Shown here one piece after another: positions 1 to 11,359 of a stretch of 64,000 nt of DNA. Position 1 is the stretch's first letter. The number at the start of each line of letters is the position of its first letter. The position numbers and the translations under genes were made by a program. The stretch comes from Mercurialis annua. Taxonomy: Eukaryota; Streptophyta; Magnoliopsida; Malpighiales; Euphorbiaceae. The stretch lies in NCBI RefSeq assembly GCF_937616625.2, contig NC_065570.1, forward strand, positions 940,001 to 1,004,000, in the 5' to 3' direction. The notes under the pieces were generated by a model. That model was not told where the DNA came from and searched no databases. It saw only the letters and a program-made list of their open reading frames with translations.

Positions 1-50
1 TTGACACCAAGATTGCATAGCGAAATGCCGGAATCCGAAAATAAAAAATA

Positions 51-332
51 CTCCCTCCGTCCCAAATTGATAGACAGTTTAGGACAAATACAAGTATTAA
101 GGAATTTAACAAATCTATGTAAAATGAGTAATTTTATAAAAACATATCACACTTACCCTTATTTAATGCAGTGTTGACTGTGCCTTTTAGTGGTGTTTGC
201 TCTCTTTTTAATGTAATATAATATAGTTAATGAGGGTATTCATGCCATTTTATCATTTTAGCAATAAATGACTGCCTATAATTTGGGACAAAGAAACTTG
301 AAATAGTGCCTATCAATTTGGGATGGAGGGAG
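51..332. mobile_element. Stowaway-like (Tc1/mariner) MITE
   Basis: The element begins CTCCCTCCGTCCC and ends in the inverse GGGATGGAGGGAG. It is flanked by TA on both sides (49-50 and 333-334), the TA target duplication of Stowaway-type MITEs. The inverted similarity extends well past the first 13 bases; for example, an AAATTGATAG-type stretch follows on both ends. The interior is AT-rich and has no credible reading frame, so the element is non-autonomous. Confidence 0.85.
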
Positions 333-334
333 TA

Positions 335-1028
335 TATAGTAGATGAGTTGCAATATTCACATCAGCATTGATTGATTAAATATTCAATTGATTATTCAGA
401 TAATTAAAATTATCATGTTTTGAATTGAAAAAATTAGAAATTTGGAGAAAAATAAAAAATATGCTCTAATTTATAATTTTATTTGCATTAACCTTTTTAG
501 AAAAAATAAGACTGAAGTAGAAATCGGCTTTTCATTTTTGCAAAAACATACAACGTGATCATTCATAAGCATACAAATTCACAAGACATGGTTCAATCGT
601 ACTAGTATTAATGCACCGAATACCATCAAAACTCCGACGCTTAAGCGTGACCGGATGAGTGTAGTACTAGGATAAGCGATCTCCTAAAATAGTCATTATA
701 TTGCACCCTTTCTATATTAAAATAAAAATAAAATTCACAAGTTGGTCTTTCACTTCATATTCATTCATAAGCACAGCCTTGAACTTGCAGGAATAAGTAA
801 GTGGCATCAAATTCATACATCAATCATCACTTATTATATGTTACATATGATTTCCTACATTAATAAAAAGGTTGCAGGTGGTTCATCACTTACTTAGGAA
901 CTACCAAGTATACAGCTCTGCGCGGTGCATTTACAAATGAAACCATACAAATTTTCTCGAGTCATTAACTTATCAGCAAAAAAAAGATATTAAAAACCAA
1001 AGGATTTTTGGCTAAATCTCACTAGAGC
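335..1028. other. Intergenic, 3' flank of the SufB gene
   Basis: This is AT-rich sequence between the MITE and the SufB stop codon. Its proximal part, roughly 900-1028, probably includes the SufB 3' UTR on the minus strand. I see no other gene, RNA or repeat here. Confidence 0.5.
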
Positions 1029-4000
1029 TTAACCGACGGATCCCTCAAGCTTTAAGCTCATCAGCTGGTTCACCTCTGAACCAAATTCATCAGGAAGTTC
1101 ATTGAACACGTCTTGGCAAAATCCAGAAATCATGGCGGCCATTGCCTTTTCGTAGTCTATTCCTCTCTGCTGAAAGTAAAATAGCTGATCTTCTCCAATT
1201 TTAGAAGTGCTGGCTTCATGTTCCACTCGAGCTGTGGGGTTCTTAACCTGATTAAAGAATAAGAGTACACACACACTTAGGCAACAATGTAGAATCCCAC
1301 GAGAGAGTCCAATATTTTAGAATCTAGATCTAAATTGTGAGATAAGCAATTAAAGTAAAAGAAAATGAAGACTTGACACCAACATATGGTCAATACAATA
1401 TTTAATAGGGGTGGGCAAAAAAACCGGTCAAACCGATTAATCGAACCGAAACCGGAAATCCGAACCGGAAAATGTGGTTAACCGGTCCAACGGTTTAGGT
1501 TTAGGTTTTGATTTTTAGTTTTCATGGTTAATGGTTTAGGTTTAGGTTTTGGATTTCTAAAAACCGTGGTTAATCGGTTAACCGGTTTATATATATATTC
1601 ATATATTTTTAATAATTAATAAGATATATTTTATGATCTGTAAAATAATATGGATTTTATAATATACACAATAAAATTTAATTATAAAAATATATTGACA
1701 TATATTTTATTTAGGAATATTTATATATTTTAGGAGAATTTATATATGAAAATATTTTAAAAGAAATTTGTTTTCCTTATTATAATATTTAATTAACAGA
1801 AATAGGAATATTTAAGTATATAAATAGTAGAAAGTGGACGTGAACAACACCACAAACAATTCAAAAAATACAAACCTAGCTTTAATATTACTCATAAATT
1901 ATTTATAAATAATAATAGTTTTAAATATTTGCATTGACTTAACTATTTATAAGATAGTTTAGATTTATATTTTTAATATAATTTGAATTTCTATAGTTTT
2001 TTTTGTTTGTTAAAAAATCAAATAGAATTAAAATTTTATCTTTTTTGTCTTTAATTTTTCTAATGGTTATATGGTTAAAAACCGTAAAACCGAAAAACCG
2101 AACCGTTTTTTATGGTTAACCGATTTATCGGTTAACCGTTTAAAATTTTAGGTTTAGGTTTTTAATTTTAAAAACCGTATTACAATGGACCGGTTTACAA
2201 ATTGTCCTCATGGACCGGTTAACCGGTCCATGCCCACCCCTAATATTTAACATAGTAATCAACTTAAGTGTTGACTGAAAAATACAAGGCATATTGGTGG
2301 AAACTTGCTATTATCTTTGTTGTAAAGATTGAGCTTTAGCAACATAAAAAATTATATTTTCCAAATAATTCCGTCCCCATACCGTTTCACACCTCAAGAA
2401 AATATTTTCTATTTTCATATGCTGGATAAACAAGTCATGAAATAAGTTCGAACTTGAATATATGAAGCACTACTGCGCCTCTATATTTCATAACAAGAAA
2501 TTTTTCACGTAGGCTGCACCTCTGCAAAGAGAGGGAAAAAGCCAAAGCAACACTTGGGGGAACTATCAACCCCGGATGATGAGATTCTAGTGGGTCTAAT
2601 AAAAAGGGCTTTATGGTCACTCCCTCTACTCGGCCTCACAACCTTAACCTACCATGGGTTTCAAGGCAAAGCATAATAAACCTTTGTTTGAAGGAGAAAG
2701 AACATGTATGAAAACAAGATTAAATCATTAATGTCTTTTAATGAAAAGAAAACATCCATCAAATTTTTCCAGCACACAAACACTAAAATGTCTAATAAAA
2801 GAAACATAGATGAAAAGAGAAAGGTTTCTACAGCATTCAGCTAGTGATATTTCATATAATCAATTGCTCTCCGCTGGAAATGCAGAAATCGCATTTGTCG
2901 CTAATGGATTTCTTCATTCAGAAAAAAAAATCGATGTCCAGAATTTCATTAGACTTTTAGCTTCCTCCACTAGATATAACAGTCATTTCAGAACATAAGA
3001 AATGTGTAAAAGCTTAAGTTACAGTAAACAAGTCTAATAGTAGCTTCACCATCCATCATGAGTTCCATCACTTCTTTTTCTACTTTCAGTCTTAAACTAG
3101 AGAGTTAGAGTCAATGGAGCCCCTTCTGGCACTAAACACCCGCTTACTTGGACGGTGTGAGAAACATGACACACATGTTAAACAATGAACCCTCTTATGC
3201 TGTTTCATAGCACTACATTTCAGTTTCACAGTTTCTCTAAGGTCACTCCACTCATAAGATTAAGCATCTACTGCAGGAGTTAGTTTGCTACATATAATTT
3301 ACTGAGGGAATAATAGATTATAATAAGCAGCTCCTTTTATGGATGGATTAAGACAGCAAATTAACCAAAGATACACAATGCCACATTCATCTAAGAGGAA
3401 AACATCAAAAATATATGACGGATCTTAACTAGACTATGTTGAGCACCACTAGAAAATTTTAATTAAATAAAACAAACATGGAAATGATAAACTGCTTTAA
3501 CGATATATGAGAATATACAAACATACCTGAATATACGGATAGGTATTGGCTGCTGCAGTATCACCAATAAGCATTGAGTCGCATTGTGATGAGTTGCGAG
3601 CATTCTCTGCCTTTGATTGAACCTGAACAAGGCCCCTGTAACAGTTCCTAGAATTCCCAGCTGATATACCCTTTGAAATAATACGACTTCTAGTATTTTT
3701 TCCTTTATGTATCATTTTTGTTCCTGTATCCGCTTGCTGATAATTATTAGTCAAAGCAACAGAATAGAACTCTCCCACAGTATCATCCCCTTCTAATACA
3801 ACACTAGGGTACTTCCAAGTAATGGCAGAACCTGTCTCGACCTGAGTCCATGATATCTTAGACTTATTTCCAGCACAAAGCCCCCGCTTTGTAACAAAAT
3901 TGTAAATCCCACCCTTTCCTTCCTCATCACCAGCATACCAATTCTGCACCGTCGAATACTTAATCTCTGCAGCCTCAGCACAATACAACTCAACCACAGC

Positions 4001-4954
4001 TGCATGAAGCTGATTCGTATCATAAGACGGTGCAGTACACCCTTCTAAATACTCCACAAAGCTCCTATCATCAGCAACAATCAAAGTCCTCTCAAACTGA
4101 CCCGTTTCCATAGCATTAATCCTAAAATACGTAGAAATCTGCATTGGACACTTGGTATCCTTTGGTATATAACAAAACGATCCATCACTAAAAACAGCCG
4201 AATTCAAAGCAGCATAATAATTATCCTCACTAGGAACAACTCTCCCCAAATACTTCCTAACCAAATCAGGATACTCCTTAATCGCCTCAGAAATAGAGCA
4301 AAATATAACACCCGATTTCTCCAACGTCTTCCTATGAGTCGTAGCTATCGAAACACTATCAAGCACAGCATCAACAGCAACATTAGCTAACCTATTCTTC
4401 TCATTCAAAGGAACACCAAGCCTATCAAAATACTTAAGTAATTCTGGGTCGGCCTCGTCGAGACTATTCAAAGTTGGTTTCTTTTTAGGAGCAGAATAAT
4501 AACACATATCTTGAAAATTAATGGGTGGGTATCGATTATCAGACCAGTTAGGCTCTTTTAACTTCAAAAACTTCTCAAAAGCATTTAACCTAAACTCAAG
4601 CATCCAATCAGGTTCTTCTTTAAGCAAAGAAATTGACCTGATTGTATCTTCAGAAAGCCCCTTAGGGATTGAAAACGAATCAATATCTATAGTGAACCCA
4701 AATTTCTTATCATAGTCACGATTACGGAGAATCTCACGAATTTTATCATCAGAGCTAGTTGAAATTGATGCTGTATTACCTGAGTCTGGAGTTCGGGTCT
4801 TGGGTTCAAACCCGACATCGGCTCGGATTCTAACCAAACTTGACGGTTTTGGAGCCGGTTTGAGTGAAAATGAAAAGGGTCTGTGTGGTTTGGTTGAATC
4901 GGAACTGGGTTGTGGAGAAAACCGGGAGATGTTGTTTGTTAGGAGAGAAGCCAT
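1029..4954 (-). CDS. SUFB: SufB-type Fe-S cluster assembly scaffold, chloroplastic (ABCI8-like)
   Basis: CDS join(1029-1247, 3527-4954) on the minus strand, 548 codons including the stop. SufB is the scaffold subunit of the plastid SUF (SufBC2D) complex that builds iron-sulfur clusters; plants call it ABCI8. Exon 1 starts at the ATG at 4954 with a Ser/Pro-rich, acid-poor N-terminus typical of a plastid transit peptide. It then runs through the SufB core and ends [19 protein letters not shown]. The donor is CAG|GTATGT; the acceptor after TTTAATCAG opens exon 2 at [14 protein letters not shown], and the protein ends [13 protein letters not shown]. Both junctions fall between codons. Family length is about 550 residues, so this copy looks complete. 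Family assignment rests on remembered sequence. No frameshift or stop was seen. Confidence 0.93.
1406..2242. mobile_element. hAT-like MITE in the SufB intron
   Basis: The ends are TAGGGGTGGGCA and TGCCCACCCCTA, a perfect 12-bp terminal inverted repeat. Identical 8-bp direct repeats ATATTTAA flank it at 1398-1405 and 2243-2250, the target-duplication length of hAT transposons. Just inside the ends are many copies of CCGGTTAACC / AACCGGTT-type words in both orientations. The centre is about 80% AT with no transposase frame, so it is non-autonomous. It lies wholly within the intron and should be removed by splicing. Confidence 0.92.
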
Positions 4955-5170
4955 GGATGGAATTTGATTGAAGTTTGAAGATGAGTCTGGTTTTTGATTT
5001 TATTTAATTAAGTGAATGATTATGTTGGCCATATGTTTTGAGATTGGCTCGTGTGTTCCACACGTAAGTCTTGTTGGAAGAATGTGGACTGCTGCTCAGC
5101 TTAGTTCCAAAAAAGAAAAAGCATAGCTGCCAAATTTGAACAAAAATAGGATAATGTTGTTTTGATTATT
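4955..5170. other. SufB 5' flank / promoter region
   Basis: This covers the probable 5' UTR and promoter of the minus-strand SufB gene. No clear core-promoter element stood out apart from an AT-rich stretch around 4995-5010. Confidence 0.4.
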
Positions 5171-5188
5171 TTATTGAGAATTTTACAT

Positions 5189-5895
5189 TTTTTTTTTTGA
5201 AATCATCAAATCTCATTAAATCGAATATGAAACAGTTACATTTGTAAGAAATTCGGAATAATTCGAAAACTAAATCCGATGACCTGACATGGAACAGACA
5301 ACATGCTGCCTGATTCGTAGATCTTACTTACGAAAATAAAAATAAATTATTAACTGTTTCGCTAAATAAGTGCAGTCTTCGATCACTCGTCGATCAAAAC
5401 TTATCCAATAACCCACAAACTCAGAGCATTCCATTCAATCACCACTTGATAACTCCTTCATAAAAAAGAGACAGCAAACTCCTACATAAAAAGGAGACAA
5501 CAAACCTTTCACAGAGAAAGGACAACAAACCTTTCATAATGAAAGGACAACATAAAACATTCAGAAAAAAAACAAACAATGAAAAACAAATAAAACTAAT
5601 ATAGCTCATAAACGATTCCATTTTATTGATGAAAGATCTTCGATCTATCTTCACTTCTTGGTAAATGAATTGCGCTTTCGTTGATAGATTTTAATCCATC
5701 AAAAAAATGAAAAAGAGTCGCTATTTATTGTATTCTATAAAATTAAGATAACATAAATAAAGGGATGGCTACCGTCAACAACAAAAAATCAAACCATTGA
5801 CGGCAGCCGGAGAAGAAATAAGAAGAAAACTCTTGGCGGCTAGGGTTTTTTTAGAGAGAAAAAGGAGGTTTTTAGGTTTGCAGAAAATACCAGAG
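5189..5895 (-). mobile_element. LINE/SINE-like retroposon with 18-bp target duplication
   Basis: The same 18 bases, TTATTGAGAATTTTACAT, occur at 5171-5188 and 5896-5913. The segment between starts on the plus strand with an 11-base T run. Read on the minus strand this is a retroposed copy ending in a poly(A) tail, the signature of target-primed reverse transcription. The minus-strand 5' end includes AACCCTAGCCGCC, common in plant mRNA-like and LINE 5' ends. No reading frame with recognisable reverse transcriptase is present in the 707 bp. It could be a 5'-truncated or internally deleted LINE, a SINE-like element or a processed transcript. Confidence 0.75.
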
Positions 5896-5913
5896 TTATT
5901 GAGAATTTTACAT

Positions 5914-6681
5914 GAATAACCAAAAAAGTATATATAAAAAAAAACATTAAAAGTATTGTAATAAGTAAATAAGTAATAAAAACAAGTGTTACTTCAACTA
6001 ACAAAAAGATTGACATTAATTTTTTAAAAATTAATAGAACCATAATTTTAGAATAAAAACATATACAGTACCATCGGTAAAGAAATTTGAAAAAACCACA
6101 CAATTATTTAAGATATGTATTTTAATATTTAAAAATACGTTTTAATTATAATTGACTTATTATACTTCCGGATACTTATATCTTAGCAGCATTTCGAGTA
6201 ATTCATTAACTCGAAGATCCGCTGAAAGAAGCAGAAGTTGCAGTAAATACTAAATCTTTCATTGATACGGACTATTGTGTGAAAAATATATTAAATGTAC
6301 ACTAAATTTTTGAAAAAGTTCAAATCACTTTGATAATAATTAGTTTGATCTATTTTACCGAAAAACTTTACGGCACGTCCTTATAACTCTAAATAAAAAA
6401 AAATCATATAAAAATGGATAAATAAAAATATCTTATTTGGAGAGATTGGATTCATTCTAAATTAAAAAAAAATGAATAAAAAATACACATTAAATATATA
6501 AAAAATATTTTTTTTCTGATAATAAACATAGGAGATGATTTTTTAAAAAATATAAAGTGAAACATGAAGTATACAGAAATGGAAAAAAAATTAAAAATCA
6601 TACTTGTAAAAAAAATTGATTTTCGTTTGTAATTTTTCTATATAAGAAAAAGTGAAACACGTAATTTCCACTACTTGGTTA
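5914..6681. other. AT-rich intergenic DNA
   Basis: There are long A and T runs, with no supported gene, RNA or repeat boundary. Short ORFs here are low-complexity and Phe/Ile/Lys-rich, as expected by chance. Confidence 0.5.
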
Positions 6682-6691
6682 GATCCAAAAT

Positions 6692-7863
6692 GAACAAAGG
6701 ATCACTTTACCCCCTCATCTTGGCACAAAGTATCAAAAACGTCCAAATTGAGAAAACCGGATCACTTTTACCCTGAACTTGTCAAAACCGGTACAAAAAC
6801 ACCCCTTATGCTGACGTGGCACTTAATTGGAGAGTGGGTTACTAATTAAACCTAATTCACTCTAATTAATCACTTTTAGACACTAATTAATATCAATTAA
6901 ATTCTAATTAATCTAAGGGTCTTTTTTAACTTTTTTCAACTTCTTTTTTTAATTTTTTTTATTCCGGCGAGCCTCCTCGCCGGAAAACAGGAGCTGCTGC
7001 TCCTCTGAGGAGCAACAGCTCCTCAAAAATTTGCTCCTCCAGGAGCAGATTTGCTCCTCGAGGAGCGGATATGAACAGACCCATCTGGGTCTGTTCATCT
7101 TCTTCAACGAAAAAGATGAACAGACCCAGATGGGTCTGTTCATAACTTCCATTAGGAAGTGAAGAAAATTTAATTTTCTTCACTTCCTAATGGAAGTGAA
7201 GAGGAAGAGACCCATCTGGGTCTCTTCGTCAAGAGACCCAGATGGGTCTCTTTATCACTTCCTAATGGAAGTGGACACTTTCATTAGGAAGTGATGAAGA
7301 GAACCAGATCTGGTTCTCTTCGTCACTTCCTAATGGAAGTGAATTCCACTTCCATTAGGAAGTGATGAAGAGACCCAGATGGGTCTCTTCTTCACTTCCA
7401 TTAAGGAAGTGAAGAAATCCTTCACTTCCTTAATGGAAGTGATGAACAGATCCACGGGTCGTCAAGAACAGACCCGTGGGTCTGTTCTTTAATTTTTTTT
7501 TAATTAAATTATAAAAAGTTAGGGGTTAATTTGTTATATATGTATAATTTAAAGGATTAATTTGTTATTTTAAGTTCTTGATTAGTGGGAGTAAATTGTT
7601 TTTTTTTTAATTATTAGGTATTAATTTAAAATGGTTTAAAAAGAATTAGGATCATTTTAAACCTTTTTATATCAAAAACCACCTTAATAAACCGAAAACC
7701 ACTTTGAAAACCGGAGAGTGTATCTCACTCTCTTAAGTGAGAGTGGGGAGGGGGGTTTTTGTACCAAATTTGACAAGTTCAGGGTAAAAGTGACCCCATT
7801 TTGCTAATTTTGACGTTTTTGATACTTTGCGCCAAGTTCAGGGGGTAAAGTGATCCTTTGTTC
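6692..7863. mobile_element. Mutator-like terminal-inverted-repeat element
   Basis: The termini are inverted copies starting GAACAAAGGATCACTTTACC. The similarity extends at least 100 bp inward on both sides (ACTTTACCCCCT.., AAAGTATCAAAAACGTC.., TTTTACCCTGAACTTG..). The 10-bp direct repeats GATCCAAAAT at 6682-6691 and 7864-7873 are target duplications, consistent with Mutator-like insertion (9-10 bp). The 1,172-bp element has no transposase frame and so is non-autonomous. Its middle third is the hairpin chain described separately. Confidence 0.88.
6962..7483. repeat. Chain of short and nested hairpins (palindrome array)
   Basis: About 520 bp made almost entirely of back-to-back inverted repeats. 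One module alternates ACCCAGATGGGT and ACCCATCTGGGT inside longer arms such as AGAGACCCAGATGGGTCTCT. The other is built from CACTTCCTAATGGAAGTG in both orientations. Around 7145-7197 two 26-bp arms pair perfectly across a single-base spacer. At the left edge, 6962-6971 pairs with 6976-6985, followed by GAGGAGC/GCTCCTC hairpins. Individual modules differ by indels and by substitutions that often preserve pairing. Confidence 0.9.
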
Positions 7864-7873
7864 GATCCAAAAT

Positions 7874-9144
7874 AAGCGTAGGTAGCCAAAGCCCATTAAG
7901 GATCCAAAGAAAGTGAGAGATACTGTGCGCCAACTTCTGACATTCCAGTTTCTTTTGTTTTTCAGTTATTCTAACTTTTCTATTAATTCTAACAAACAAA
8001 ACAAATCTTTAAACATAACAAAACAAAACAAAACAAAAATAATTAATAAAATCAAGATTAAGATTAAGATTCACCTTTCAAGACGTAACTCCACAAGCAG
8101 ATTTTAGCTCTTCTTCATCTCATATTTTCACCAGGTTAACATTTTTAATCTCATTGTATTATGCGTTTATTTTACCACATTGTTGTTTTAATTAATTTTA
8201 TTGTTGATATGGACGAAATTAGAATTATAATCTCTTTTATTAGATTTTCACAAAATTCACTGAGGTGAATGGAGTGCAATCTTTGAAATGTGTGTTTTTT
8301 TTTTCAGTTTTGCCTCGAATTTTTTCGTATGTGATGATCTTAGATATTGATGTTGCTTCTAGTATAATGGATTTAATATTTGAAGGTCTCTCAGGTTGAA
8401 TTATGGATTTAATATTTAATATTTCTCCACAACTATTGGTGTAAAAGTTGGCTCTTCTATTTTGTTCATGACTCTATTTTCTTATTCTTATTATCAAGAG
8501 TTATTTTTGATATAAAATCTCAACTTTTAGTGTATTTTGTGATTGAAGCACATATTTTAAAATTTGTCATAAAAAGGTCCAACCTTTTATATTTGGCATT
8601 GTTTCACTAAGGTGTTTTTTTTTATAGCGAAATGATATCATTTTGGCCGTTTTGTAGACGGTTGCAGTGTAAAATGCTGAAAAATGAAAGGTTGAGCTTT
8701 TTTATGTCACAAAATGAAAGGTTGGGACTTTTTATGCCAAGTTTTAAATAATGAGCACAAAAAACACTAATCGTTGGAATTTTTTTTTTTTTTTGATGAA
8801 TAATAGTTGGACTTTTTGTACAAATAACTGTATTATTAATCAATTCTTGCTTAGACCATTAAGGTTGATTATTCTTTAATTAGTTCACAGGACAACAATA
8901 GGACCATTATGAGCATAAATTTGTAGTTTACAGACAATGATATGTTTGGTTTTCAGCTGGACAATTTAGAAAAAAAAAATTCAAGTATCGGTGCTCTATG
9001 CCGACTGTTGTGTGCAACATGCTAACTTTTTTTTGATTTAACTGCTTGCTTTTTATAGATAAAGGAAGATAGTGATATTTAATTTGTTTGATACAGAAAG
9101 TTTCAGATTTGGGTTAAATCAGCCATCTTTGATCAGTTTGTGAA
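7874..9144 (+). promoter_or_regulatory. Promoter and probable intron-containing 5' UTR of the AT-hook gene
   Basis: A purine- and pyrimidine-rich leader around 7900-8132 ends TTTTCACCAG|GTTAAC, a plausible donor. GATACAG| near 9097 is a plausible acceptor 48 bases upstream of the ATG. I infer a first non-coding exon and a roughly 960-bp leader intron. Within it, at 8570-8750, are two copies of AAAATGAAAGGTTG and an inverse-like AGGTCCAACC, possibly a degraded MITE. Nothing else was seen. Confidence 0.45.
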
Positions 9145-10467
9145 ATGGACCCGCATAGTCAAGGGAATAGCTCTGCTTCTCCAGCAGACCCTCCCTTGAA
9201 ACGCAAACGTGGTCGTCCTCGTAAGGATGAGAGCCAGGTACAAGGGGAGACCACGCCTGCTACTCCGGCAGCTGACATATTGAAGAAAAATAAACAGTCT
9301 GCTGATACTACTGATTATGTTGGTGATGAAATGGTGGGTAAAAGGGTTTCTGGTGTCATTGAGGGCTCATTTGATGCAGGATATCTTCTCAAAGTTAAAG
9401 TAGGTGATACTGAAACTCAGCTGAGGGGTGTTGTGTTTCTACCGGGCAGATTTACTCCCGTCACGGCCTCAAATGATGTGGCTCCAGAAGTGAAAATGTA
9501 TAAAAGGACAGAAATGCAAATACCTGCTCCGATTCCAACAACTCAGGTTCATGGTCCAGTACCATCGTTGGATCAAAGTGATAAGCAACCAATAGTTCAA
9601 GTCAAAGGTTTATCATCTGAACTTCAGTCTGCTATTCCAAGTCTGCAGGAAAATCAACCTTCTTCGAATATACTTCCCGTGGCTGATAATTTCCCACCTC
9701 TGAGTAGCGCAGGATCTTCCTTAGTGGGTGCGCCACAGAAACTTGTAGAGTCGGTAACTGGTGTCCTACCTGCATCTATCATGCCAAGGATAGTGCATGA
9801 AAAAGTTCCCGAGCGAAATGACCTGTTGAAAGAATTTGAAGATTCCCTAAACAAATTTCATAGTGTTAGTGTGGAGACAACCGAGCAATCAAAAGCAATG
9901 CCACAATCTGTGCCTCCTGTCGACAGTATTCCTGGCAGTGGAACTGTTAATGTTGAGCTTGAAATCCAACATCAGGTTGCGAATAACGACTTTAAGCCAA
10001 ACCTGGAAAATAACCATATTTCTGTGATCTCCGAGTCCGTGGAATCAATTGAAACAAAAGTATGGACTGTAAAGCCGGTTGAACTACCAGAGGTTGCTGC
10101 AAAAACTGTTAGTGGAAACGATATGTCCCACTTAAACGGGAGGTCTGTAAGTAACGATTACAACACTACACAGGCAGACTCAAAATCTACTCCATCAACT
10201 GGCCTTCCAGTAACACTGTCTGAGAGAGAAGCTATTACATCTGAATCCAAGCTTGCCACTGAAGGATCTTCTGCTTCTTCACCTGTTGCCGGTTTGCCTG
10301 TAACTTTGTTTCAGAGAGAAGCTGTTCCATCTGAATGCAAGCTTGCTATAGATGGACCTGTTCTTGGCAGAATAACGGAGCCTCAGTTCTGCATCTCACC
10401 AGGTGTGACTGTGAGCAACAATGTGGACTGTAACTTGAAGGATTCAATTCCTCCTACAGAATCTTAG
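9145..10467 (+). CDS. AT-hook motif protein, nuclear (At4g21895/At5g54930-like)
   Basis: A single uninterrupted 440-residue frame. An AT-hook, KRKRGRPRK, sits at residues 19-27 and would place the protein in the AT-rich minor groove; the basic cluster can also serve as a nuclear localisation signal. Residues 60-101 form a conserved block (VGKRVSGVIEGSFDAGYLL..., ending GVVFLPG). I associate it with a small plant family of AT-hook proteins of unknown biochemical role. The remainder is Ser/Pro/Val-rich and probably disordered. Near the C-terminus two degenerate copies of GLPVTLxxREAxxSExKLA lie about 30 residues apart, an internal duplication. The start is the first in-frame ATG after an inferred leader intron. 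No introns are needed in the coding region. Function beyond DNA binding is inference. Confidence 0.8.
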   Translation: MDPHSQGNSSASPADPPLKRKRGRPRKDESQVQGETTPATPAADILKKNKQSADTTDYVGDEMVGKRVSGVIEGSFDAGYLLKVKVGDTETQLRGVVFLPGRFTPVTASNDVAPEVKMYKRTEMQIPAPIPTTQVHGPVPSLDQSDKQPIVQVKGLSSELQSAIPSLQENQPSSNILPVADNFPPLSSAGSSLVGAPQKLVESVTGVLPASIMPRIVHEKVPERNDLLKEFEDSLNKFHSVSVETTEQSKAMPQSVPPVDSIPGSGTVNVELEIQHQVANNDFKPNLENNHISVISESVESIETKVWTVKPVELPEVAAKTVSGNDMSHLNGRSVSNDYNTTQADSKSTPSTGLPVTLSEREAITSESKLATEGSSASSPVAGLPVTLFQREAVPSECKLAIDGPVLGRITEPQFCISPGVTVSNNVDCNLKDSIPPTES

Positions 10468-11359
10468 CTTTATCTACATTAGTATGGTGATAATTTGGAT
10501 TGTGCACTGGTGCCTAACAAGAGTAATCTACGAGTGATGTGGCCTATTAGGTCACGTGTTGGAAAATAAAGGGGCAATACTGCCAGGGTCTAGATTTCTA
10601 TAAATTTAAACTCGGATAGATTAGCACCTGCTCTTGATGAATTTGCAATGTGAACTGCTGCTCTCTAAATGGATTATTGGAGGCAGATTTTGGATACAGT
10701 TCTTTTGCAACTTTTTTTGAAGCAGCTTTATTGAATTGTTTCTTTTGGAAGTAAATTATTATTAAATCATTTGTTTAAATACTGTTTATTGTGGATTCTT
10801 TTTCTTTCTTTAAATTATGCCCTCAAGACGATCAATTTGAAAATATTGTGACATCAGTGAATAGCAAGAAATTTCTAACCAATCAAGGTAGTCCCTATGC
10901 AAATCCTGTTTCGATATACTTAGATTGGAGCATAAATTTAAACCAAATACAGCTTTCGAATATGCATTACTAAGAAAGAAAATTCCAGGGAATTGTATTG
11001 TTTTTAACACAGTTGCAACATAACAAGATCTGGAAATAATTCTAAGACAACACAATTTACGACAACTCTTATCAAGGGTCTGGTAAAAATATGCCGCAGA
11101 ACCAGGTTGTCAATATCAGTAACTAGAACATTCACACCCAAGTTGGATAATATAAATATATGAAAACAAGAAACTTAACACATTAAAATAGTAATCAAAC
11201 AGAAACTCGCAAAAACATAAGTTGTAAAGTGCATATACTATTAGCAAGAAAACAGCAAAAGCCTGAATTCCCTTTCACCCTCAAAGGCACAGATGAAACT
11301 AACACATGTTCTCGTCTCACTAGTAACATAAAATGAAGGCATGCTTAGACAAAAACTTA
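10468..11359. other. Convergent 3' flanks of the AT-hook and RBP genes
   Basis: This holds the probable 3' UTR of the AT-hook gene (10468 to about 10770, with ATTATTATTAAAT-type AT-rich ends) and, on the other strand, the 3' UTR of the RNA-binding gene. No additional gene is supported. Confidence 0.5.
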
